Part shown: piece by piece, positions 1 through 7,489 of the stretch | Numbering within the stretch: position 1 is the first letter of the stretch | Layout of the letters: each line of letters starts with the position of its first letter | Source of the DNA: an uncultured Euryhalocaulis sp. | Lineage (GTDB): Bacteria; Pseudomonadota; Alphaproteobacteria; Caulobacterales; Maricaulaceae | Length of the DNA stretch: 33,523 bases | Reading direction: 5' to 3' | Assembly (NCBI GenBank): GCA_913055605.1 | Contig: CAJXKJ010000032.1 | Coordinates: 1 to 33,523, forward strand | Notes under the pieces: model-generated | Told to the model about the DNA's origin: nothing | The model's database searches: none | Seen by the model: only the letters and a program-made list of their open reading frames with translations | Position numbers and translations under genes: made by a program

Positions 1-1
1 C

Positions 2-1687
2 GAACGGCTGGCCGCGAACGGGGTCGATTATCTGTTCGCCAACGGCGGCACCGATTTCGGCCCGGTGATCGAGGCGCTGGCCCGCCGCCAGAGCGAGGGC
101 CACAACACGCCGCAGGCCCTGCCGATCCCGCATGAGACCGTCGCGACCGGCATGGCGCACGGCTACACGCTGGTCACCGGCCGGCCCCAGGCGGTGATGG
201 TCCACACCAATGTCGGCCTCGCCAATGTCGTGATGAGCGCGATCAACGCCGCGGTGGACCACGCCCCGATCCTGATCTGCTCCGGCGCGACGCCCCTGAC
301 CGAGGGCGGCCATCTCGGCAGCCGCTCCACCCCGATCAACTGGGGCCAGGATATGGAGGACCAGCCCGCGCTGGTGCGCGAGGCCACCAAATGGCGCGCC
401 ATGCTGTCCTACCCGGAACAGATGGCCTCGCTGGTCGACCGGGGGCTCGCCATCGCCAGCTCCGCGCCCACCGGCCCGGTCTATCTGGGCCTGCCGCGCG
501 AACCACTCTGCGCCACGGTGGACGAAAACGCCCCGCCGCCCGTCCCGCCGCTGGCCGCCGTCGACGTCGCCCCGCACCCGGACGCGGTGCGGGAGGCCGC
601 GCGTATCCTGTCCGCGGCGAAGAACCCGCTGATCATCGCCCATCGCAGCTTCGAGCCGGGGCAGGACGAAAGCCCGCTGGCCGCCTTCGCCGACGAGTTC
701 GCGATCCCGGTGATCGAGTTCTGGCCGTCCCGCATCTCGCTGGACTCCGACCATCCGATGCACGCCGGCTTCAATCCGGCGGAGGATCTGAAAAACGCCG
801 ACGCCATTCTGGTCCTGAACGCGCTGACGCCCTGGATCCCGATGCACCAGGCGCCGGGGCCGGACTGCAAGGTGATCCAGAGCGGGCCGGACCCGTTGCA
901 CCAGCGCTTCCCGATCCGCGGCTTCCGCAGCGACGTCTCGCTGGCCGGCGACGCGCCCGAAGTGCTCTCCGCCCTCGGCGCGGCGATGCGCGCGGGCTGG
1001 AACGGCGCCCGCCCGGCGGATCTGGACGCCCGCCACACCGCGCTGGCCGACCAGAACCGGGAGCGCCGGGCCCAGCGCGCCGAGCGCGCCGCCAATCCGG
1101 GCACGCCCATGTCCATGGAATGGGTCAGCAAGTGCGTGGGCGAGGCGCTGGGCGAAACCGGCATCGTGTTCAACGAGCTCGGCGTCGATCCGGGCTCGAT
1201 GGGCCGCACCCGTCCGGGCTCCTATTTCGCGCACGCGGTCTCCGGCGGTCTCGGCTGGGGCCTCACGGCCGCGCTCGGCGGCGCGCTCGCCGCGCGCGAC
1301 AGCGGCAAGGTCGTGGCCGCCTGTATCGGCGACGGCTCCTATATGTTCGCCAACCCCGTCGCCTGCCATCAGGCGGCGGAGGCGCTGCAGCTTCCGCTGC
1401 TGACCATCGTCATGAATAACGGCGTCTGGAACGCGGTGCGCCGCTCCACGCTGGAGGTCTTCCCGGACGGATACGCCGCGCGCGCCAATCTGATGCCGGT
1501 GACGACGCTGGAGCCCGCGCCCGACTATTGCATGATCGCCGGGGCCAGCCGCGCCTGGACCGAATCCGTGGAAGACCCGAACGAGCTTCCCGCCGCGCTG
1601 GAGCGGGCGATCAATGTCATCCGCACCGAGGGCCGTCAGGCCATGCTGAACGTGCGCACGGGCACCGGCGCCGGCGAGGGGCGCTAG
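2..1687 (+). CDS. Thiamine-pyrophosphate-dependent enzyme, acetolactate synthase-like (5' end outside window)
   Basis: Member of the TPP enzyme superfamily that includes acetolactate synthase, benzoylformate decarboxylase and related carboligases; these act on 2-oxo acids in the cytoplasm. The open frame runs to the left edge from base 2 (ERLAANGVDYLFANGGTDFG), so the 5' end is missing. The N-terminal pyrimidine-binding domain carries the Pro-His-Glu (IPHETVATGMAHGY) whose Glu activates TPP. A central domain follows, then a C-terminal pyrophosphate-binding domain with the Mg/TPP motif GDGSYMFANPVA... ending in MNNGVW. No second subunit gene lies downstream, where a secreted hydrolase follows after 56 bases. 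Substrate cannot be read from the sequence: a catabolic 2-oxo acid decarboxylase is as likely as biosynthetic IlvB. Family call firm, reaction unknown. Confidence 0.85.
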   Translation, partial: ERLAANGVDYLFANGGTDFGPVIEALARRQSEGHNTPQALPIPHETVATGMAHGYTLVTGRPQAVMVHTNVGLANVVMSAINAAVDHAPILICSGATPLTEGGHLGSRSTPINWGQDMEDQPALVREATKWRAMLSYPEQMASLVDRGLAIASSAPTGPVYLGLPREPLCATVDENAPPPVPPLAAVDVAPHPDAVREAARILSAAKNPLIIAHRSFEPGQDESPLAAFADEFAIPVIEFWPSRISLDSDHPMHAGFNPAEDLKNADAILVLNALTPWIPMHQAPGPDCKVIQSGPDPLHQRFPIRGFRSDVSLAGDAPEVLSALGAAMRAGWNGARPADLDARHTALADQNRERRAQRAERAANPGTPMSMEWVSKCVGEALGETGIVFNELGVDPGSMGRTRPGSYFAHAVSGGLGWGLTAALGGALAARDSGKVVAACIGDGSYMFANPVACHQAAEALQLPLLTIVMNNGVWNAVRRSTLEVFPDGYAARANLMPVTTLEPAPDYCMIAGASRAWTESVEDPNELPAALERAINVIRTEGRQAMLNVRTGTGAGEGR

Positions 1688-1697
1688 GGGACCGCGC

Positions 1698-1730
1698 GCC
1701 AATACCGGGCCAATCCCGGGCCAATCCCGG
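1698..1730. repeat. Three tandem 11-bp units between two genes
   Basis: The unit GCCAATCCCGG occurs three times head to tail, the first copy with one mismatch (GCCAATACCGG). The array starts 11 bases after the TPP-enzyme stop codon and ends just before the ribosome binding site of the following hydrolase. Function unknown; it could be slippage-derived. Confidence 0.75.
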
Positions 1731-1743
1731 GGAGGGAGGCGCC

Positions 1744-2691
1744 ATGAGGACAGTGCTGGGGGCCGTGCTCGCGGCCATGATCTGGACCGGGGTCTGGACA
1801 GGATACGCCATGGCGCAGGACGACATGCCGGCGAACGCGGAGGATCTGGTCTGGGCCCGCCCGGACGGCCTCGAACTCGGCGCCCGCATCTACTGGCCGG
1901 AGGCGCTGGGCTCCGGCCCGCTTCCGGTGGTGATCGACGTCCATGGCGGCGCCTGGTCCGCCCTGGACCGCACCAGCGGCGAATATTACGCCGCCGCCCT
2001 GGCCGGCCGCGGCTATATCGTCGTCTCCATCGATTTCCGCCAGGGGCCGGACTTCCAGCACCCCGCGGGCAGCGCCGACGTCGCGGCCGCCGTCCGCTGG
2101 GTCCGGCTGAACGCCGCCCGGCTGGAGGCCGACCCGCAGCGTATCGCGTTAATCGGCAGCTCCTCCGGCGGCCATCTCGCCATGCTCGCAGCCCTGCGGC
2201 CGGACGCCCCGGCCCATGCGGGCACGCCAATCCGTGACATGGACGGCCCGGCGGACGCCTTCGCCCCGCAGGACTCCATCGACGCCTCCGTCGCGGCGGT
2301 CGTCGCGATGTGGCCGGTCTCCGACCCGCTGGCGCGCTTCAAATACGCCCAGCGCGCGGGCGTCGAGCCCCTTCTGGGCGGCCACCAAGCCTATTTCGGC
2401 GGCGACGAGGCCGCGATGCTGGACGCCTCCATCCCGCGCATCGTCACCTCCGGGGAGGCGGGCGCGGGCGCGGACCTGCCGCCGCTTCTGGTGATCCAGC
2501 CCGGCATGGACTCCAACATCCCCCAGGACATGACCTTCGACCTGCTGCGCGCATACCAGTCGCGCGAGGGCCATTTGGAATACGGCTTCTATCCGGGCCA
2601 GCCCCACGCCTTCGGCCATCGCCCCTCGGCGGAGGCCGACGACATGATCGCCCTGGTCGCGGACTTCCTGGACCGCCGCTTCGCGGACTAG
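1744..2691 (+). CDS. Secreted alpha/beta hydrolase, HSL/esterase type
   Basis: Probable carboxylesterase or related hydrolase of the hormone-sensitive-lipase-like group, exported across the inner membrane. Start ATG 1744 follows GGGAGGGAGG and opens a signal peptide (Met-Arg, a hydrophobic stretch, then YAMAQ as the likely cleavage region, about residue 25). The oxyanion motif HGGAW is at about residues 68-72, the nucleophile elbow GSSSGG around Ser140, and a C-terminal His lies in QPHAFGH. At 315 aa it has normal family length. It may be cotranscribed with the TPP enzyme upstream. It ends three bases before the stop of the opposing csaA gene, so transcription from the two sides converges here. 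Substrate unknown. Confidence 0.85.
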   Translation: MRTVLGAVLAAMIWTGVWTGYAMAQDDMPANAEDLVWARPDGLELGARIYWPEALGSGPLPVVIDVHGGAWSALDRTSGEYYAAALAGRGYIVVSIDFRQGPDFQHPAGSADVAAAVRWVRLNAARLEADPQRIALIGSSSGGHLAMLAALRPDAPAHAGTPIRDMDGPADAFAPQDSIDASVAAVVAMWPVSDPLARFKYAQRAGVEPLLGGHQAYFGGDEAAMLDASIPRIVTSGEAGAGADLPPLLVIQPGMDSNIPQDMTFDLLRAYQSREGHLEYGFYPGQPHAFGHRPSAEADDMIALVADFLDRRFAD

Positions 2692-2694
2692 CGC

Positions 2695-3033
2695 CTAGAG
2701 CAGCTTGCGCCCGTTCGGCACGGGCTTGTCGACGGCCGCCAGCACGATGGCCCCGTCCGCGTCGGTAAAGCCCAGCGTCAGCACTTCGGACTGGATCGGC
2801 CCGATCTGGCGCGGCGGGAAATTCACCACCGCCATCACCTGCCGTCCCACCAGCTCCTCCGGCGAATAATGCACGGTGATCTGGGCGCTGGATTTCTTCA
2901 CGCCGATCTGCGGCCCGAAATCGATCATCATGATGATGGCGGGCTTCTTCGCCTCGGGAAACGGGCGCGCCTCCACGATCGTCCCGGTGCGGATGTCGAC
3001 CTTCTCGAAGTCGGCGAAGGCGATCGTGTCCAT
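2695..3033 (-). CDS. csaA: CsaA-type tRNA-binding protein
   Basis: Small stand-alone tRNA-binding (OB-fold) domain protein of the CsaA family, about 110 aa, reported in Bacillus to have chaperone/secretion-related activity and homologous to the C-terminal domain of MetRS and the EMAP-II domain. Diagnostic segments: FEKVDIRTGTIVEARPFPEA near the N-terminus, MMIDFGPQIGVKKSSAQIT, VNFPPRQIGPIQSEVLTLGF, and a C-terminus ending PNGRKLL. Full length at 112 aa. It is the last gene of a three-gene minus-strand run, 8 bases downstream of a small membrane-protein gene. Identity is strong; the cellular role in alphaproteobacteria is not well defined. Confidence 0.93.
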   Translation of the reverse strand: MDTIAFADFEKVDIRTGTIVEARPFPEAKKPAIIMMIDFGPQIGVKKSSAQITVHYSPEELVGRQVMAVVNFPPRQIGPIQSEVLTLGFTDADGAIVLAAVDKPVPNGRKLL

Positions 3034-3041
3034 GGCGGCCT

Positions 3042-3362
3042 CTACAGCGTCTCTGCGTCGGCCCCCGAATATTCCAGGAACAGCGCGTTTGCACGCTTGG
3101 TCTCGGGGTCGGTCCCGACCCGCCGCTCGATGACGCGGCTGTCGAACGCGGCCTGCAGCAGCTCCGCCTCGGTCAGCCCCACCCGCGCCACCAGATGCAG
3201 AAGGGTGCGCTGCCCCCTGTCCACGCCCCTGAGGCGCTCCTCCTTCAGATACATCTCCAGCCGCCGGCGCCGCGCGCGGCGTTCCCAGCGGTACAGGCCA
3301 TAGCCGAAGGCCGCGACGATGGCGGTGAAGATCGCCGCCAGCTGGCCCGCGATCTCCAGCAC
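3042..3362 (-). CDS. Small single-pass membrane protein, unknown function
   Basis: 106 aa. Residues 1 to about 22 form one hydrophobic segment (MLEIAGQLAAIFTAIVAAFG), followed by a strongly basic stretch (YRWERRARRRR), which favours N-out/C-in topology with a cytoplasmic helical tail. The tail contains LLHLVARVGLTEAELLQAAF, reminiscent of a small helix-turn-helix or winged-helix-like segment, but I recognise no family. It sits 11 bases after the VOC gene and 8 bases before csaA, so probably one transcript. Codon use matches the neighbours, which supports it as real. Confidence 0.7.
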   Translation of the reverse strand: MLEIAGQLAAIFTAIVAAFGYGLYRWERRARRRRLEMYLKEERLRGVDRGQRTLLHLVARVGLTEAELLQAAFDSRVIERRVGTDPETKRANALFLEYSGADAETL

Positions 3363-3373
3363 GCCGCCGCGCC

Positions 3374-3937
3374 CTAGTCCGACTCGGGGCGGATCCGCCC
3401 GCCCGGCTCGATCAGCTCGATCTGGTTGCCCTCCGGGTCCGCGACCATGGCGATCACGATGCCGGTGTCGCCGAATTCGGCCGCGGGGCTCAGCACCGTC
3501 CCGCCGAACGTCACCACGTCCTCGGCCACCTGGGCGGCGTCCGACACGTCGAAGATCACCAGCGGCGCGGGGGACTCCAGAGCGCCGATATCGGTCGGAT
3601 AGATCACGACGTCGCCGTTCGGATTGGCCAGCGCCTCGTCCATCGTCGTACCGAAATTCATCATGATTTCCGGCTGGCCGGGCAGGGGGATGCGCTGCAC
3701 CTCCATCATGCCGAACGCGTCGGAATAGAATTCGGCCAGGGCCTCGGTGTCCGCCGCCATCACGCGCGCGCCGTTCAGCTTCACCTGCGGCGCCTTCCGA
3801 ATGATCTCCGGCGGATGCTCCATCACGGTCCTCTCGTTCAGTTCGTTCAGCGCCTCGGTGGGCGCGTCCTGCGCCAGTGCGGCGCCGGTCATCAGGAACG
3901 CGGCCGCGGCCGCGGCGGAAAGAATATGTCTGCGCAT
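3374..3937 (-). CDS. Exported VOC/glyoxalase-fold protein
   Basis: Vicinal-oxygen-chelate-fold protein (glyoxalase/bleomycin-resistance/dioxygenase superfamily). I chose the ATG at 3937 because GGGAGG lies a few bases upstream and it opens a clear signal peptide (MRRHILSAAAAAAFLMTG, cleavage near ALAQ); a 14-codon upstream extension has no such features. After about 35 linker residues, two beta-alpha-beta-beta-beta modules follow: NGARVMAADTEALAEFYSDAF and the C-terminal MVADPEGNQIELIEP, the usual metal-site strand ending with a Glu. At 187 aa it is a typical two-module unit plus leader. An exported VOC protein is uncommon. First gene of the run leading to csaA. Substrate unknown. Confidence 0.82.
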   Translation of the reverse strand: MRRHILSAAAAAAFLMTGAALAQDAPTEALNELNERTVMEHPPEIIRKAPQVKLNGARVMAADTEALAEFYSDAFGMMEVQRIPLPGQPEIMMNFGTTMDEALANPNGDVVIYPTDIGALESPAPLVIFDVSDAAQVAEDVVTFGGTVLSPAAEFGDTGIVIAMVADPEGNQIELIEPGGRIRPESD

Positions 3938-4031
3938 CGAAGCCTCCCGTCTCCGTTCGGGGCGGATGATAGCGCCCAAACGGCGCGCGATGTCGGAAAA
4001 AGCGCCCTGCCGGGATTCGGGGGCGAAGCCC

Positions 4032-5210
4032 CTAGGGCGTAAAGCGGATGGTGAAGGCCGCGCCGCGCCCCTCCGGCCCCGGCCCGACCGACAGCGTCCC
4101 GCCCAGCTGCTGGGTCAGGGAGCGCACCACGCGCATGCCCAGCCCCTTGTTCGCCTCCGGGTCGAACCCGGGCGGCAGGCCCGGCCCGCCGTCCGATACG
4201 GACAGCACGCAGGCCCCGGTGTCGTCGCGGCCGAAGCACACCGTGATCGGGGAGTCCCTGTCGCCATGCTTGGCGGCGTTGGTGACCAGCTCGTTCACCA
4301 CCATGCCGATCTGCCCGATCGTGCGCGCCGGCACGTCGCATCCCGATCCCTCCACGGTGATCGGGCGGCCCAGCACGCCGCCCAGCTCCCCGCACAGCTG
4401 GCGCAGATAGTCCAGGCACGGCACGCTCTGGGCCGGGTTCTGGGCGATATAGAAATGCTGGTGCACCCGCGCCACGGCGGACACCCGGCTGGCCGCGGCG
4501 CGCAGCGCCTCGGCCGCGCCGCTGTCGCCCGCCTCGCGCGCCTGCATGCCCAGCATGGCGGACACGAACTGCAGCCCGTTCATCACCCGGTGGTCGATTT
4601 CCTTGGCCAGGATTTCGGCCTGGCCCAGCGCGCTGTCCTTGGCGGCCAGCTTCGCGTCCATCGCGTCCTCCGACCGCCGCGCGGTCAGGCGCAGCTCCAT
4701 CTGCTCCATCACCACCGCGGCCAGGTCGGCCAGAGTCTCCATCTGCTCGTCGGTCGGGGTGCGCGGCTGGCGGTCCACCACGCCCAGCGCGCCCAGGAAG
4801 TGCCCGTCGCGCGTGCGCAGCGGCGCCCCGGCGTAAAAGCGCAGGCCGAACGGCCCGCGCACCAGCGGATGGTCGCGCACCTCCGGATCGGCGCAGGCGT
4901 CGGAAATGACAAAAGTCTCGCCGGACTCCATCGCCGCCCCGCACAGCGACCCGGCGCGCGGCATCTCGGACCAGTCCACCCCGTGGCGGGATTTGAACCA
5001 GGCCCGGTCCCCGTCGATCAGGGTCAGCACGCAGACCGGCGCGTCGAACAGGCGCGCCGCGATAGTGGTGATCCGGTCGAAGGCGGGATCGGGCGGGGTG
5101 TCCATGATGGCGTAGCGGCGAAGGGCGGCCCTCCGGGCGGCCTCGCGGCCGTCCGGCGCTACGCCCGGCGGATTCGCTCCGCCGCGGGCTTCACCGGCAA
5201 TCCCCAACAT
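4032..5210 (-). CDS. GAF-domain sensor histidine kinase, HisKA_2/HWE type
   Basis: Soluble two-component sensor kinase. Start ATG 5210 has GCGGAGG four bases upstream; a more distal ATG at 5282 lacks one. Residues 40-172 form a GAF domain (APVCVLTLIDGDRAWFKS ... DPEVRDHPLVRGPFGLRFYAGAP). The dimerisation/phosphoacceptor region has the HisKA_2 signature KEIDHRVMNGLQFVSAML with His207. The ATPase domain has the N box NELVTNAAKH (Asn306), DGGPGLP (Asp340) and a G2 box KGLGMRVV. No transmembrane segment. No response regulator is adjacent, so it is an orphan. In alphaproteobacteria kinases of this class often feed the general stress response (PhyR/NepR/EcfG), but nothing nearby shows that. Ends 94 bases before the VOC gene. 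Confidence 0.92.
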   Translation of the reverse strand: MLGIAGEARGGANPPGVAPDGREAARRAALRRYAIMDTPPDPAFDRITTIAARLFDAPVCVLTLIDGDRAWFKSRHGVDWSEMPRAGSLCGAAMESGETFVISDACADPEVRDHPLVRGPFGLRFYAGAPLRTRDGHFLGALGVVDRQPRTPTDEQMETLADLAAVVMEQMELRLTARRSEDAMDAKLAAKDSALGQAEILAKEIDHRVMNGLQFVSAMLGMQAREAGDSGAAEALRAAASRVSAVARVHQHFYIAQNPAQSVPCLDYLRQLCGELGGVLGRPITVEGSGCDVPARTIGQIGMVVNELVTNAAKHGDRDSPITVCFGRDDTGACVLSVSDGGPGLPPGFDPEANKGLGMRVVRSLTQQLGGTLSVGPGPEGRGAAFTIRFTP

Positions 5211-5420
5211 TATCCTCCGCCCACTCCCGCCTTTCACGGTGCGCCCCTTTCCGGGCGGAGTCGACCGGCAATCGCGCAACATACGTTACGCGCGTGTAAA
5301 CCGCGCCGATTTCGCCTGTTGCGCGAATGGCTTGGCGATGTGCGGCGCCGCAACAAACTCTTGTGAATTTTGCCCAGACGCCGGAAACACCGCTAAAACG
5401 GCCCGAAGAAGGGACACATC

Positions 5421-6956
5421 TTGGCCTATTCCTCCCTGCGCGAATTCCTGTCCGAGCTGGAAGCGGACGGCCAGCTCGTCCGCGTGACAGAGCCGGTCTC
5501 CACCAATCTGGAGATGACGGAGATCCATCGCCGCCTGATCGAATCCGGCGGCCCGGCCATGATTTTCGAGAACGTGATCAAGGAGGACGGGACAAAGTCC
5601 GACATCCCGTGCCTGATCAATGTCTTCGGAACGGTGGAGCGGATCGCCCGCGCCGTCACCCTCGGCGAAAAGAAACGCTCCAGCGCCCGGGATCTGCGGG
5701 AAGTGGGGGAGCTCCTGGCCTTCCTGCGCCAGCCCGAACCGCCCGAAAACCTGAAGGGCGCGTGGGACATGCTCCCCCTCGCCAAAACCGTCATGTCCAT
5801 GCGGCCGAACACGGTCAGCAAGGCCCCGTGCCAGGACATCGTGTGGGAGGGGGAGGACGCCTCGCTCGACCGCCTGCCGATCCAGACCTGCTGGCCGGGG
5901 GAGCCCGCGCCGCTCATCACCTGGCCGCTCGTCGTCACCCAGGGGCCGGGCGGCGGGGCCACGGACAAGTATAATCTCGGCATCTACCGCATGCAGAAGC
6001 GCGGGCCCCGCGAAACCCTGATGCGCTGGCTGCACACAAGAGGCGGCGCCCAGCATTACGCCTCATGGAAGGGCGAACGGCCGGAGCCCATGCCCGTGGC
6101 CGCCGTCATCGGCGCCGATCCGGGCACGATCCTGGCCGCCGTCACCCCGGTCCCCGAAACGCTCAGCGAGTATCAGTTCGCCGGCCTCCTGCGCGGCAAG
6201 AAGCTCGACCTGGTGGAGTGCAAGACCATCCCGCTCAAGGTCCCAGCCAGCGCGGAGATCGTGATCGAGGGCCATGTCATGCTCGACGAATTCGGGGACG
6301 AGGGGCCCTATGGCGACCACACCGGCTACTACAACTCGGTGGAGCCGTTCCCGGTCTTCAAGGTCAGCGCCATCACCATGCGCCGCGACCCGCTCTATAT
6401 GACCACCTATACGGGCCGCCCGCCGGACGAGCCCGCCATCCTCGGCCAGGCCCTGAACGAGGTCTTCATCCCGCTCTTCCGCCAGCAATTTCCGGAGGTC
6501 ACGGATTTCTGGCTGCCGCCCGAGGGCTGTTCCTACCGCATCGCCGTGGTCAGCATGAAGAAGCGCTATCCCGGCCACGCCAAGCGCGTGATGACGGGCG
6601 TCTGGTCCTATCTGCGCCAGTTCATGTACACCAAATGGGTCATCGTCGTGGACGACGACATCGACGCGCGCTCGTGGGCCGACGTCATGTGGGCCGTCTC
6701 CACAAGAATGGACCCCGCCCGCGACATCACCCTCATCGAAAACCCCCCCATCGACTATCTCGACTTCGCCTCCCCCCAGCCGGCCCTGGGCAGCAAGATC
6801 GGCCTCGACGCCACCAACAAGATCGGCGCGGAAACGAGCCGGGAATGGGGGCAGGAGTTGAAGATGGACGCGGACGTGGTGCGGCGGGTGGATGAGATTT
6901 GGGGGAGGGTGGTTAGCGAGGAGGGAGCATCATTGCTCCACAATGCGAAACGGTAA
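5421..6956 (+). CDS. ubiD: UbiD-family prenylated-FMN decarboxylase
   Basis: UbiD-type decarboxylase: decarboxylates aromatic or unsaturated acids (4-hydroxy-3-polyprenylbenzoate in ubiquinone synthesis) using prenylated FMN made by UbiX. Start is TTG 5421 after GAAGAAGGG. Full length, 511 aa. Motif comparison with UbiD/Fdc1 suggests the catalytic Arg in NLGIYRMQ (Arg190) and the acidic pair in [12 protein letters not shown] (Glu294, Asp299); Asp rather than Glu at the second place is the UbiD-like state. No ubiX is in the window. The last 20 or so codons lose the high-GC third-position bias, and the 3' end overlaps the convergent gene at 6930 by 27 bases, suggesting the native terminus was altered by an insertion. 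Ubiquinone role versus degradation of another aromatic acid is not decided. Confidence 0.9.
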   Translation: MAYSSLREFLSELEADGQLVRVTEPVSTNLEMTEIHRRLIESGGPAMIFENVIKEDGTKSDIPCLINVFGTVERIARAVTLGEKKRSSARDLREVGELLAFLRQPEPPENLKGAWDMLPLAKTVMSMRPNTVSKAPCQDIVWEGEDASLDRLPIQTCWPGEPAPLITWPLVVTQGPGGGATDKYNLGIYRMQKRGPRETLMRWLHTRGGAQHYASWKGERPEPMPVAAVIGADPGTILAAVTPVPETLSEYQFAGLLRGKKLDLVECKTIPLKVPASAEIVIEGHVMLDEFGDEGPYGDHTGYYNSVEPFPVFKVSAITMRRDPLYMTTYTGRPPDEPAILGQALNEVFIPLFRQQFPEVTDFWLPPEGCSYRIAVVSMKKRYPGHAKRVMTGVWSYLRQFMYTKWVIVVDDDIDARSWADVMWAVSTRMDPARDITLIENPPIDYLDFASPQPALGSKIGLDATNKIGAETSREWGQELKMDADVVRRVDEIWGRVVSEEGASLLHNAKR

Positions 6957-7418
6957 GAGCCGATATCGGCCCCCAAGCCAGACCCGAAGTTGGTATCGCT
7001 TACGGTTGATGAAGATTGGGGCTCCGTCCTTCAAATCCCCCGGCGGCAGGGCACACTCAATATCACGATGGTAGTCCTCAGCCCTCAATATGCGCCCAGA
7101 GTCCCCCTGGCTGAGCGTCGCGTCTGGTAACTGTTCCCATTCACGAAATAGGTCGCGTAGGCCACCGACTTTCGGTGCCTCACCCCCTCTTTTAGGGTCA
7201 AAGCATGGGTGAAGTGGCCAAGGGGCACCCAACGAATCTAGGAAAATCCCGCGTCCTCTCGGATTTGCAAAGTAATAGACTGGATCGTTGCAACGTGGGC
7301 ATCTTGTTTCGTAGGTGCGCTTACCCCGTTCGACCTTGAAAACCCAACAACCGGCAACGCGGACTGAGCGCCCTTTCGGGGTGGTACGACGATGCGGCCT
7401 GCGCCAATAAATAGGCAT
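6930..7418 (-). CDS. Hypothetical protein with zinc-ribbon-like Cys/His motif
   Basis: 162 aa, function unknown. The central segment [18 protein letters not shown] ... PWPLHPCFD has a Cys40-x2-Cys43 pair and a His70-Pro-Cys72 pair, consistent with a structural zinc site; I have an impression of similar short hypothetical proteins with a CPxC ... WPxHxC pattern but know no function for them. The N-terminus is basic. The C-terminus ([21 protein letters not shown]) could form beta strands. Base composition is lower in GC than the neighbourhood (29 of 60 in 7261-7320). It is divergent from the TIGR04141-type gene, starts separated by 71 bases, and its 3' end overlaps ubiD by 27 bases. Probably part of the same acquired unit as its divergent partner. 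Confidence 0.7.
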   Translation of the reverse strand: MPIYWRRPHRRTTPKGRSVRVAGCWVFKVERGKRTYETRCPRCNDPVYYFANPRGRGIFLDSLGAPWPLHPCFDPKRGGEAPKVGGLRDLFREWEQLPDATLSQGDSGRILRAEDYHRDIECALPPGDLKDGAPIFINRKRYQLRVWLGGRYRLLPFRIVEQ

Positions 7419-7451
7419 CGGTCTAATCCACTCACTTCCCAGTTCTGAACA

Positions 7452-7469
7452 TACACGCTAGCGTTGTAC
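7452..7469. promoter_or_regulatory. Inverted repeat between divergent island genes
   Basis: The perfect palindrome ACGCTAGCGT at 7455-7464 is flanked by near-symmetric bases (TAC on the left, TGTA on the right). It lies in the 71-base gap between the divergent starts at 7418 and 7490, the place expected for an operator or shared regulatory site. The protein that binds it, if any, is unknown. Confidence 0.35.
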
Positions 7470-7489
7470 CCGGGATGGGGAGGGTAATC

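Noticed and set aside
5211-5420. EcfG-type promoter (GGAAC-N17-CGTT) ahead of the GAF kinase
   Set aside because: I looked for it on both strands and found only isolated partial matches with wrong spacing.
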